A DNA stretch of 34,301 bases from JAUIBE01 sp035267185 (GTDB lineage Bacteria > Pseudomonadota > Gammaproteobacteria > Xanthomonadales > SZUA-36): assembly GCA_035267185.1 (NCBI GenBank), contig DATFLY010000009.1:1-34301 (forward strand), in the 5' to 3' direction. This document shows positions 24,136 to 32,343 of this stretch, piece by piece (the first letter of the stretch is position 1; every line of letters starts with the position of its first letter). The position numbers and the translations under genes were made by a program. Below the pieces are notes generated by a model, which was given only the letters and a program-made list of their open reading frames with translations, did no database searches and was not told the DNA's origin.

Positions 24136-27100
24136 ATGCCTGCAAACACTTCGGACGACCAAACGGTTCTTGATTTTATCAATCCGCATTTCGACAAGCA
24201 TTCAGCAGCTCGGAATATCATCGATCAGTTTTATCACTGTGACGAAGAAGAAGTTGTGCTTGATTTGCTTGAGCAGGCCCGCTTCGAGCCTGATGCCTCA
24301 CGCCGTGTTAATGAGAGGGCGCGCTGGCTCGTTTCCGAGGTACGCGATCGCAAGGAAGAGCAGGGCGTGCTTGAAGCATTTATGCAGCAATATGATCTTT
24401 CTTCAGAAGAAGGCGTGGTTCTCATGTGCCTGGCCGAAGCACTGTTGAGAATCCCGGACGACGACACTGCAGAAAAACTGATCGCTGACAAGCTGGGTGA
24501 GGGTAACTGGGAATCTCATCTTGGCAAAAGTTCATCGGTGCTTGTCAATGCTTCCACATGGGGATTGATGCTGACGGGCAAACTGGTGCGACTTAGTGAA
24601 CGCACTCAAAAAAGCGTCGGAAATGCGCTGCGCCGCATGGTCAGCAAAAGTGGTGAGCCTGTGGTTCGCTCTGCCATCAGGCAGGCCATGCGAATTATGG
24701 GCCACCAGTACGTGATGGGCCGAACCATCCGCGAAGCGATGGAGCGGGCGCTGAAAAAACGCAATGCAGACTTTCGCTATACCTATGACATGCTTGGCGA
24801 GGCTGCGCTGACAGCTTCCGATGCCGAGAGATATTTCGAATCATACAAGTCGGGCATCCAGGCTTTGGCTGCGCGTAAACGTCCACAAGGTGAAGACATT
24901 TACTCTGCGCCAAGTATTTCGGTGAAACTCTCAGCACTTCATCCTCGCTTTGAATTCTCCCAGCGGGACCGCGTTTTATCAGAACTGACCCCCCGGGTTG
25001 TGGAGCTGGCGAAACTGGCCAGCGCTGCAGATATGGCATTGACCATCGATGCCGAGGAGGCGGATCGCCTGATGCTGATGCTCGATGTCTTTCGGGCTGT
25101 GCTTTACAGTCCTGAGCTTGGTGACTGGCAGGGGCTCGGCCTCGCGGTCCAGGGATATCAGAAACGCGCCTCGAAGGTTCTGGACTGGCTGGCCGAAGAC
25201 GCCAGGCAACTTGGCAAACGGATACCGGTACGCCTGGTCAAAGGCGCCTACTGGGATACGGAAATAAAACATGGACAGGTGGAGGGATACAAGGGCTACC
25301 CGGTATTTACACGTAAACCCAACACCGACGTTTCATATATTGCCTGTGCCAGGAAGCTGCTACGTTATCGCGCAGAGTTTTATCCCCAGTTTGCGACCCA
25401 CAATGCACACACGATTTCAGCCATAACCGAGCTGGCAGGTGACCGGCTGGACTTCGAATTTCAGCGCCTGCACGGCATGGGTGAGGACCTTTATGGCGTG
25501 GTTCTTGAAAATGAACAGTTTCACAGCGCTTGCCGCGTGTATGCACCTGTGGGGAGTCACGAGGATTTGCTCCCTTACCTGGTCAGGCGCTTGTTGGAAA
25601 ATGGCGCCAACACTTCATTTGTAAACAGGATCAGCGATGTGTCGCTGCCCATTGAAGAAGTTGCGGGCAATCCTATCGCCAGCGTGACAGAGACCCGTCC
25701 GGTCGCTCATCGTGCCATTCCCCTGCCACGCAATATTTATGGCGATACGCGCGTGAATTCCCGGGGGCTGAACATCGCCAACGAATCCGAAATGCTGAGT
25801 CTGGCCCGGGACATGCAGTCTTTTGCCAGCAACACCTGGTCGGTTGAACCGATGCTGGGTGATTCTGCCCTGCGGAACAGGGATGGTGAGAGCAGTTCAA
25901 ATGTCAATCCTGCCCGACTGAACGATGTGGTCGGAGAAGTCATCAGCGCCACAACAGAAGAAGTGGATGCAGCGATTGGCCTGGCAGCAGATAAAGCCGC
26001 TGAATGGGATCAGGTTCCGGCTGGTGATCGTGCCGATATGCTTGATCGGGCTGCAGACCTGATGGAAGAGTCAATGCCGGAGTTAATGGCGCTTTGCGCC
26101 AGGGAGGCCGGCAAAACGGTTCACGATGCGGTTGCAGAAATTCGCGAGGCAGTCGATTTTTGCCGTTACTATGCTGGCCAGGCCAGGAAACATTTCGCCG
26201 ATCCTGTCGTGCTTCCCGGCCCGACCGGTGAACACAATCAGCTCAGCCTTCATGGTCGCGGCGTTTTTGCCTGCATCAGTCCCTGGAATTTTCCCCTGGC
26301 CATATTTATGGGCCAGGTCACAGCCGCGCTGGCTGCCGGCAACACGGTTCTGGCCAAGCCAGCAGAGCAAACGCCTGCCATTGCAGCCCTGGGTGTCAGG
26401 CTGCTTCATAAGGCCGGTGTTCCACCCTGGGCTCTTCAGCTTTTACCCGGAGATGGCGCGACCGTGGGTGCGCGGCTGACTTCAGACCCAAGGATTTCCG
26501 GTGTCGCATTCACCGGCTCCACTGAAACCGCCAGGCTGATCAATCGTTCACTGGCGGAAAGGGATGCACCACTGGCAGTACTGATTGCCGAAACGGGTGG
26601 CCAAAACGCAATGCTTGTCGATAGTTCTGCTCTGCCTGAACAGGTCGTCAAGGATGTGATCGGCAGCGCGGTCCTGAGTGCCGGCCAGCGATGCTCTGCA
26701 CTGCGGGTGCTGTATCTGCAGGAAGACATTGCTGACCGGGTGATTGAAATGCTGGAAGGTGCGTTCAGGGAACTGGTTGTTGGTAACCCGTCAATGTTGT
26801 CGACTGATGTTGGACCGGTGATTGATGAGGATGCCCTGGGGATTCTTAAAGATCACGCCAACAGGATGGAGTCCTCGGCCAGGTTGATTGCACGGGCTGA
26901 AGTACCAGCAACACTGAACGGTCATTTTTTTCCGCCCTGTGCTTTTGAAATCGACTCCATTCAAAGCCTGGAGCGTGAAGTGTTTGGTCCGATTCTGCAT
27001 GTCGTCCGCTACCGGGCGCGCGACCTTGATGCTGTGATTGCTGACATCAATGACACCGGTTATGGGCTGACACTCGGTGTGCACAGTCGAATTGACAGCA

Positions 27101-27327
27101 CCCAGATGCACATTGCGGACTCGGTTAAGTGTGGCAATCGCTATATCAATCGCACCATGACCGGGGCGGTTGTCGGCGTGCAGCCATTCGGTGGTGAAGG
27201 ACTTTCCGGAACCGGACCAAAAGCAGGCGGTCCACACTACATGCTGCGATTTGCGACAGAGAGAACACTGACGATCAACACAGCGGCTGTCGGAGGCAAT
27301 GCCAGCCTCATGTCACTGGATGACTAA
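24136..27327 (+). CDS. putA: bifunctional proline dehydrogenase / pyrroline-5-carboxylate dehydrogenase
   Basis: Oxidises proline to glutamate in two steps, FAD- then NAD-dependent, with channelling between sites. From the ATG at 24136 it has 1063 residues. The PRODH half shows YTYDMLGEAALT (~215), SVKLSALHPRFE (~262) and RLVKGAYWD (~366). The aldehyde dehydrogenase half shows AREAGKT, CISPWNFPLAIF, VAFTGSTETARL, Glu819 in ETGGQNA and Cys853 in GQRCSALR, spaced 34 apart as in E. coli PutA. The N-terminal ribbon-helix-helix DNA-binding domain of the ~1320-residue trifunctional PutA is absent, so it cannot repress itself that way. An upstream in-frame ATG (24070) adds only non-conserved residues. 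It diverges from the oxidase operon. Confidence 0.95.
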   Translation: MPANTSDDQTVLDFINPHFDKHSAARNIIDQFYHCDEEEVVLDLLEQARFEPDASRRVNERARWLVSEVRDRKEEQGVLEAFMQQYDLSSEEGVVLMCLAEALLRIPDDDTAEKLIADKLGEGNWESHLGKSSSVLVNASTWGLMLTGKLVRLSERTQKSVGNALRRMVSKSGEPVVRSAIRQAMRIMGHQYVMGRTIREAMERALKKRNADFRYTYDMLGEAALTASDAERYFESYKSGIQALAARKRPQGEDIYSAPSISVKLSALHPRFEFSQRDRVLSELTPRVVELAKLASAADMALTIDAEEADRLMLMLDVFRAVLYSPELGDWQGLGLAVQGYQKRASKVLDWLAEDARQLGKRIPVRLVKGAYWDTEIKHGQVEGYKGYPVFTRKPNTDVSYIACARKLLRYRAEFYPQFATHNAHTISAITELAGDRLDFEFQRLHGMGEDLYGVVLENEQFHSACRVYAPVGSHEDLLPYLVRRLLENGANTSFVNRISDVSLPIEEVAGNPIASVTETRPVAHRAIPLPRNIYGDTRVNSRGLNIANESEMLSLARDMQSFASNTWSVEPMLGDSALRNRDGESSSNVNPARLNDVVGEVISATTEEVDAAIGLAADKAAEWDQVPAGDRADMLDRAADLMEESMPELMALCAREAGKTVHDAVAEIREAVDFCRYYAGQARKHFADPVVLPGPTGEHNQLSLHGRGVFACISPWNFPLAIFMGQVTAALAAGNTVLAKPAEQTPAIAALGVRLLHKAGVPPWALQLLPGDGATVGARLTSDPRISGVAFTGSTETARLINRSLAERDAPLAVLIAETGGQNAMLVDSSALPEQVVKDVIGSAVLSAGQRCSALRVLYLQEDIADRVIEMLEGAFRELVVGNPSMLSTDVGPVIDEDALGILKDHANRMESSARLIARAEVPATLNGHFFPPCAFEIDSIQSLEREVFGPILHVVRYRARDLDAVIADINDTGYGLTLGVHSRIDSTQMHIADSVKCGNRYINRTMTGAVVGVQPFGGEGLSGTGPKAGGPHYMLRFATERTLTINTAAVGGNASLMSLDD

Positions 27328-27335
27328 ATTCACAT

Positions 27336-29081
27336 ATGTCTGACGTGTACCTCAAATATTTCGGTCTGAACGAAGCGCCGTTCGCGATAACACCGGACCC
27401 GGCCTTTGTCTACCTCAGCCAGGCACACCGTGATGCCCTGGCGCATCTGCTGCATGGTGTGGGGCAGGGCGGCTCAGGTGGGTTTGTTCAACTGACTGGC
27501 GAGGTTGGTACCGGCAAGACCACGATGTGTCGTTGCCTGCTGGAGCAGCTTCCCGAAAAAACCCAGGTGGCGCTGATTCTCAATCCACTGGTTTCACCGC
27601 TCGAGATGCTCGCAACCATCTGTGAAGAGCTGGGCATCGAGACAAATGGGATCAGCGACAGTCATAAATCCCTGGTCGATGCATTGAACAAATATCTGCT
27701 CGAAAAGCATGCTGATGGCTGGCGGGTCGTCGTGGTGATTGACGAGGCACAGAACCTCAGCCCTGAAGCACTGGAGCAGGTTCGCCTGTTGACCAATCTT
27801 GAAACCGCCAAGCACAAACTGTTGCAGATGGTGTTGCTGGGGCAGCCCGAGTTGCGTGATTTGTTGCAGCGAAATGATCTGCGGCAATTGTCCCAGCGTA
27901 TCACTGCGCGCTATCACATCGCCTCTTTGAGTGCTGAGGAGACTGCGGCATATGTGCGCCATCGAATGCAGGTTGCCGGGGCGCCGAGAAGTCCATTCAG
28001 CCGGCCTGCACTGAAAACGTTGTATCAACGGTCGGGCGGCGTGCCGCGTATCATCAATATTATTGCCGACCGGGCGCTGGCCGCCGGATATGCAGCCGAG
28101 GCGCTGAACATCAATCCGCGGATGATTCATGCCGCCGCAAACGAAGTACAACCCGGAGAGCGGCAGGTGCAGGTCAACCGGCTGCCATGGTTGATCGCTG
28201 GCGCCTCAGCAGCAGCACTGGCAGTGATCGTCTTTATTGTGACGCAATTTCCTGGCCAGGCTGAAAGTGAGATCGATCCGCAAATGGCCGGAGTTGCTGA
28301 AAGAACCAACCCTGTCAACCAACAAACCACGTCCCCAGGTATGTCTGGGACCACGCAGTCATCTGAAAAGATGCCGGAAACTGATGTGATGCCTGAGGAT
28401 GACCCGGCCCAGGCTGGCGTGACTACAAATCAGGTTGAATCATCTGTTGTGCAAACATCGATCGAGCCATCAATTGATGAGGCGTGGCTTGCGCAGCAGC
28501 ATGACCAGTCATGGCAGGGTTTGGCACGACTTTGGGATGATCAAGCGCGCGCCGATGCCATTCGCGCGGCTTGTGCCGGAGACCCTGCGACAGGATATGC
28601 ATGTATCCGTGAACGCGGAAACTGGTCACGTATTCGTATGCTGGGTTTGCCGGTACTCCTGGAGTTGAATTCTGACCAACCCCGGTACCTGCTGCTCGGC
28701 GGCATGAGTGATACCCGGGTTTTGGTTGGTGTGGGCGAGCAGGCTCAATGGCTGGCGCGGGACGTTTTGGAAGAGTCGTGGTTGGGAGGGTATCTTACGG
28801 TCTGGCCGCAGGCGCCTGGCTGGCCCGCGCAAATCATGCAGGGAGAAAGCGGACAGGCAGTGGAAATCGTAATGGAGATGGCAAGAGAAGCTGACGTTCC
28901 GTGGCGTGGTGGAACCGAGTTTGATCCTGGTTTTGAGAACTGGCTGATGGAATTCCAGAGGCGTCACGGACTGGAAGCTGATGGTATTGTAGGCCCGGTC
29001 ACACTGCTTCACCTGATGGCGCCAACCATTTCCTCTCCACGCATCGCTGAACGCCACGAACTGACTGCCCAGGATTCCTGA
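27336..29081 (+). CDS. gspA: type II secretion ATPase GspA (ExeA-like)
   Basis: In Aeromonas, ExeA with ExeB uses ATP and peptidoglycan binding to place the secretin GspD in the outer membrane. The 581 residues show AAA domain signals: YFGLNEAPFAITPDP at 8-22, Walker A GEVGTGKT at 55-62, Walker B VVVVIDEAQN at 131-140, and LLGQPELRDLL. A membrane helix near 284-305 is followed by a polar linker, a C39-peptidase-like region (~385-510) and a peptidoglycan-binding repeat near the C-terminus (FQRRHGLEADGIVGPVTL). The start is eight bases after putA and gspB begins one base after its stop. The remaining gspC-N genes are not here. Confidence 0.92.
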   Translation: MSDVYLKYFGLNEAPFAITPDPAFVYLSQAHRDALAHLLHGVGQGGSGGFVQLTGEVGTGKTTMCRCLLEQLPEKTQVALILNPLVSPLEMLATICEELGIETNGISDSHKSLVDALNKYLLEKHADGWRVVVVIDEAQNLSPEALEQVRLLTNLETAKHKLLQMVLLGQPELRDLLQRNDLRQLSQRITARYHIASLSAEETAAYVRHRMQVAGAPRSPFSRPALKTLYQRSGGVPRIINIIADRALAAGYAAEALNINPRMIHAAANEVQPGERQVQVNRLPWLIAGASAAALAVIVFIVTQFPGQAESEIDPQMAGVAERTNPVNQQTTSPGMSGTTQSSEKMPETDVMPEDDPAQAGVTTNQVESSVVQTSIEPSIDEAWLAQQHDQSWQGLARLWDDQARADAIRAACAGDPATGYACIRERGNWSRIRMLGLPVLLELNSDQPRYLLLGGMSDTRVLVGVGEQAQWLARDVLEESWLGGYLTVWPQAPGWPAQIMQGESGQAVEIVMEMAREADVPWRGGTEFDPGFENWLMEFQRRHGLEADGIVGPVTLLHLMAPTISSPRIAERHELTAQDS

Positions 29082-29082
29082 T

Positions 29083-29946
29083 ATGTCGATATTGCTCGAT
29101 TCGCTCAGAAAATCAGAAGCCCAACGAAACATTGGGGAGACGCCTTCTATTCATTCCGCCCAGGATTACGAAAACCCGGGAAAACGCGGCGGTGGGCTGT
29201 TTGTCTGGCTGCTTATTGCCCTGACGGCTGCTGCCATTGTCTGGTTTGTCTGGCAGCAATATGGCGTTCTTGATGACTCAACTGCCGTTACCCAGGCAGA
29301 ACCGGGTAACAGTGCGGTAGTTGCGTCAGCTGATTCGCCTCCCGCGGCGGGCACCCCCATGGATACACAACCCTCGTCTGGTCAGCGCACACCGGTTGAA
29401 CAACTGGCGGATTCGCAGACTGCCGACAGCACGGACTCGCCAGCAGGTGAGCCGGTTGCAAGGGTTGCAGAATATGTACCGGAACCGGTTGAACCTGTCG
29501 CAACTGATGAGAAAGATGAAGACGAGCAGGAGCCCGGTGAAAATATGACGGCTGCAGCGAACCAGGCGCTGGAGGTCGATCTTGAAGAGGTTGTTGCTGC
29601 GCAGGCTGAAGCCCAGGAACGGCTGGCCAACGAGCAGGAAAATGAAGTTGATTCTCCAAACAGGGACACCACCACTCAACGCCGGGCATCCCGTTCGAGA
29701 GCAGAATCCACAGAGCCGCAACCCGAAAGTTATTGGCAGTTACCTCAGAGGATTCGGGAAGATCTGCCGGAATTCAGGATTACCGTGCTGGTATACGCTG
29801 AAGCCCCGGAAGATCGTTTCTTGTTGATGAACGGTGAACGCCTGAGAGAAGAGGACGAACTGGAAGGCGGGATCGTCCTGAAAGAGATTCGCCGGGATGG
29901 TGCGGTGTTTGCCTACGGATCCCGCAGTTTTCTCGTAAAAAACTGA
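29083..29946 (+). CDS. gspB: type II secretion protein GspB (ExeB-like)
   Basis: Partner of GspA. The 287-residue protein has the family N-terminus MSILLDSLRKSEAQR, one membrane helix (about 37-58), a long acidic, Pro/Glu/Ala-rich linker (roughly 65-215) and a small C-terminal domain with LPEFRITVLVYAEAPEDRFLLMN-type sequence (key part ITVLVYAE...RFLLMNGERLREED) ending FVFAYGSRSFLV-like. The linker is TonB-like, suited to span the periplasm. gspA ends one base upstream, so both are surely co-translated. Confidence 0.9.
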   Translation: MSILLDSLRKSEAQRNIGETPSIHSAQDYENPGKRGGGLFVWLLIALTAAAIVWFVWQQYGVLDDSTAVTQAEPGNSAVVASADSPPAAGTPMDTQPSSGQRTPVEQLADSQTADSTDSPAGEPVARVAEYVPEPVEPVATDEKDEDEQEPGENMTAAANQALEVDLEEVVAAQAEAQERLANEQENEVDSPNRDTTTQRRASRSRAESTEPQPESYWQLPQRIREDLPEFRITVLVYAEAPEDRFLLMNGERLREEDELEGGIVLKEIRRDGAVFAYGSRSFLVKN

Positions 29947-29962
29947 TTTTCACGGAGCGCGC

Positions 29963-30652
29963 TTGGCAAACGGTATAGTCAGCCAGTGGCCACAACGTCA
30001 GCCGCTTCACCCGTATACCACTGTTGGGATTGCGCTGGTCTGCGTAATTCTGATGGGTTTGTATTCAACGCTCACACCAATGATGCAGCAGCTGGTCATC
30101 GAAGTGGGCGGCATGCAGCCGGCTGCAATGCACTCCCTGTTCGAGCAACCGGTTGGTGACTGGTGGACCCCCTCATTGCTGGCGCTTTTCAGCGCATTGT
30201 TCATCCATGCCAACTGGCTTCATTTGCTTGGCAATCTCGCCTATTTGCTGGTGTTCGGTTTCCCGGTCGAACAGCGCCTCGGAAGCATTGCCACACTGGC
30301 AGTCTTCCTGATCGGCGGCGCGTTGGCCAATGTCATAGTGAGTGAAAGGGTTGACTGGCTGGAGACCCCGATCATCGGGGCCAGCGGTGCGATATCTGCA
30401 GTGGTCGGTGCTTATCTTGGGCTGTTTCCCAGGGGCCGAATCGGTCTTTATATTCCACTGGGCCTTTACATGCAGTTTGCGCGGGTGCCAGCATTGCTGG
30501 TGATTGGCTCGTGGTTCACGCTGCAGTTGCTTTACACGGCCTTTGGCCCCATTAATGAAAACGTTGCACTGTGGACACATCTGACGGGTTTTGCACTGGG
30601 ATTAATGTTTGCATTAATGGTCAGGGCGCTGGCTCAGGTCAGGTTCAATTAA
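29963..30652 (+). CDS. rhomboid-family intramembrane serine protease
   Basis: Cuts membrane proteins within or near their membrane helix. The 229-residue protein has about six membrane segments. The catalytic dyad is seen as Ser141 in GASG (139-142) and His206 in THLTGFALG; HANWLHLLGN at 82-91 supplies the conserved histidine/asparagine of the oxyanion region. Start is TTG (29963-29965), backed by ACGGAG at 29952-29957; the next ATG would remove the first 30 residues. It resembles general rhomboids (HANWLHLLGNL, FGFPVEQRLG) more than rhombosortases. It follows gspB after 16 bases, which invites the idea of shared substrates, not shown by sequence. Confidence 0.92.
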   Translation: MANGIVSQWPQRQPLHPYTTVGIALVCVILMGLYSTLTPMMQQLVIEVGGMQPAAMHSLFEQPVGDWWTPSLLALFSALFIHANWLHLLGNLAYLLVFGFPVEQRLGSIATLAVFLIGGALANVIVSERVDWLETPIIGASGAISAVVGAYLGLFPRGRIGLYIPLGLYMQFARVPALLVIGSWFTLQLLYTAFGPINENVALWTHLTGFALGLMFALMVRALAQVRFN

Positions 30653-30700
30653 GTCCACAAACTGTGTTTTCCTTCAACTCGCAAAGTGGCCCTGATTTCA

Positions 30701-31024
30701 ATGTCTAAAAAATCGCTGTTTAAGGTGGTTTTCCTTAACCACGGAAAAGTTTACGAACTGTTCGCAGAGGGAGTTGTATCGAGTGGCCTGTGGGGATTCG
30801 TGGAAGTATCCGGGCTGGTTTTCGAGACCAGTGACGGAATGGTTGTAGACCCCACCGAAGAAAAAATGCGCGATGAATTTTCCGACGCATCCACCATTCA
30901 TCTTCCGATTCAAAGTGTCCTGCGCGTGGAAGAAGTGGAAAAGCGGGGCAAATGCCTCATCCGGGACCGTCAGTCGGGTGAAAACGTCACACCGTTCCCG
31001 ATGTCACCAGGATCTAAAACCTGA
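30701..31024 (+). CDS. DUF1820 family protein
   Basis: 107 residues from ATG 30701; a GTG 15 bases earlier is a less likely start. The sequence FKVVFLNHGKVYELFAEGV, LWGFVEVSGLVF, VVDPTEEKMRDEF and VLRVEEVEKRGKC matches the DUF1820 family of small soluble proteobacterial proteins, whose function I do not know. No signal peptide, membrane helix or cysteine pair is seen. It stands 48 bases after the rhomboid gene and converges on ctpA with a 20-base gap. Confidence 0.85.
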   Translation: MSKKSLFKVVFLNHGKVYELFAEGVVSSGLWGFVEVSGLVFETSDGMVVDPTEEKMRDEFSDASTIHLPIQSVLRVEEVEKRGKCLIRDRQSGENVTPFPMSPGSKT

Positions 31025-31044
31025 GGCGGGGGATTTTCCCGGAA

Positions 31045-32343
31045 TTATTCCGAACCGCCTGTTGCCTGAGAAAGGATCAGTGCGCCCTTAAGCAATCTCA
31101 GCGCTTCCTGGACATAGTAATCATCTCCCAGCTCGCCTTCAGGATTGATTATTTCAATGACAGGCGTCTCACCCATGTCCTCATGGTCAAGGTGACGATC
31201 AAGATCAACCTCGCGTCTCCTGGTGTCCCCTGAGTCAACAAAACGCATCGATCGCAGGCTGACATCCGGCTCGATGCCGAGCGCCTGTATGGAGCGCCCT
31301 GATGGCGTGTAGTAGCGCGCAGTCGTCAGCTTGATGCCCGCTCCGTTTCTCAGAGGCAGAACCGACTGGACTGACCCTTTGCCAAATGACCGCTCGCCGA
31401 TAACAAGCGCGCGACCATGATCCTGTAATGCACCTGCCAGAACTTCTGAAGCCGAGGCGGTACCTCGGTCGATCAGAATGACAATCGGGATGCCGGCAAG
31501 CCAGTCTCCGGGGCTGGCGGTGAACTCCAGCTGCATTGAGGCGTTACGACCGCGCGTGGTCACAATCACCCCTTCGTCAAGAAAGCCATCGGCCATGTCC
31601 ACTGCAGGCTGAAGGACCCCACCCGGGTTGTCGCGCAAATCCAGGACAATACCCTTGAAAGTGGTCCCGTCTGCTTCGATTGAAGCCAGTGTGCTTTCAA
31701 GGTGTGCTGAAGTCTCGCGATTGAAATGACTCACCTTGAAGTAACCGAAATCGTCCTCGATCATGCTGAAATTGACACTTGGAACCTCAACCGTTGAGCG
31801 AACCATGGACACAGTGCGTGTTTCGCCTTCAGGGGTTAATATTTCCAGGTCGATGTTGCTCCCGGGTTCGCCGCGCAGTTCATCAATTGCCTTTCGCAGG
31901 TTTCTGCCCTTCACCGGGTTGTCGTCGATTGAGAGGATAATGTCGCGGGGATTGATCCCGGCACTGTCGGCAGGGCTCGGGGTAATCACAGCCTGGACAA
32001 CAATCCGCTTGTCAACGACCTGCACATTGACACCAATTCCACTGAATCGGCCCCGGGAGCTTTCATCCAGGTCCTGAAACTCCTCGTCGGGCAAATAGGC
32101 AGAGTGGGGGTCGAGTTCCGAAAGCATCCCCTTGATGGCAGCGTCCAGGAGCATCTTGTCATCAACTGGCTCGACGTAGTTGTTGCGCACCTGGTTGAAG
32201 ACGTCAGTAAAAGTTCGAAGGTCATCCAGCGAGAGGGCGGCTGGCGCCATCCCGGCAGTTTCTTCATCCTGAAATGCGGCGGCTGCGGTTGCACCCATCC
32301 CGAGCATAACAAGCAGCAAATAATTCAGCAGATACTTTTTCAT
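31045..32343 (-). CDS. ctpA: carboxy-terminal processing protease CtpA (S41 family)
   Basis: Periplasmic serine protease with a PDZ domain. From the ATG at 32341-32343 it has 432 residues. An in-frame ATG four codons earlier exists, but the later one overlaps the envC stop as ATGA, which favours it. A signal peptide covers about 1-23, the PDZ domain about 85-175 (GIGVNVQVVDKRIVVQAV), and the protease core holds Ser297 in TASASEVLAG and Lys322 in FGKGSVQ, spaced 25 apart as in E. coli Prc. VLDLRDNPGG and YYTPSGRSIQ are also typical. In Pseudomonas CtpA degrades peptidoglycan hydrolases; with envC adjacent, control of cell-wall cleavage is a fair inference. Confidence 0.95.
   Translation of the reverse strand: MKKYLLNYLLLVMLGMGATAAAAFQDEETAGMAPAALSLDDLRTFTDVFNQVRNNYVEPVDDKMLLDAAIKGMLSELDPHSAYLPDEEFQDLDESSRGRFSGIGVNVQVVDKRIVVQAVITPSPADSAGINPRDIILSIDDNPVKGRNLRKAIDELRGEPGSNIDLEILTPEGETRTVSMVRSTVEVPSVNFSMIEDDFGYFKVSHFNRETSAHLESTLASIEADGTTFKGIVLDLRDNPGGVLQPAVDMADGFLDEGVIVTTRGRNASMQLEFTASPGDWLAGIPIVILIDRGTASASEVLAGALQDHGRALVIGERSFGKGSVQSVLPLRNGAGIKLTTARYYTPSGRSIQALGIEPDVSLRSMRFVDSGDTRRREVDLDRHLDHEDMGETPVIEIINPEGELGDDYYVQEALRLLKGALILSQATGGSE

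Noticed and set aside
31024..31060. Nested inverted repeat between the DUF1820 gene and ctpA (AGGCGG...CCGCCT around CGGAA-TTA-TTCCG)
   Set aside because: The arms are short and separated unevenly, with no T-run. It might act as a weak bidirectional terminator, but the evidence is poor.
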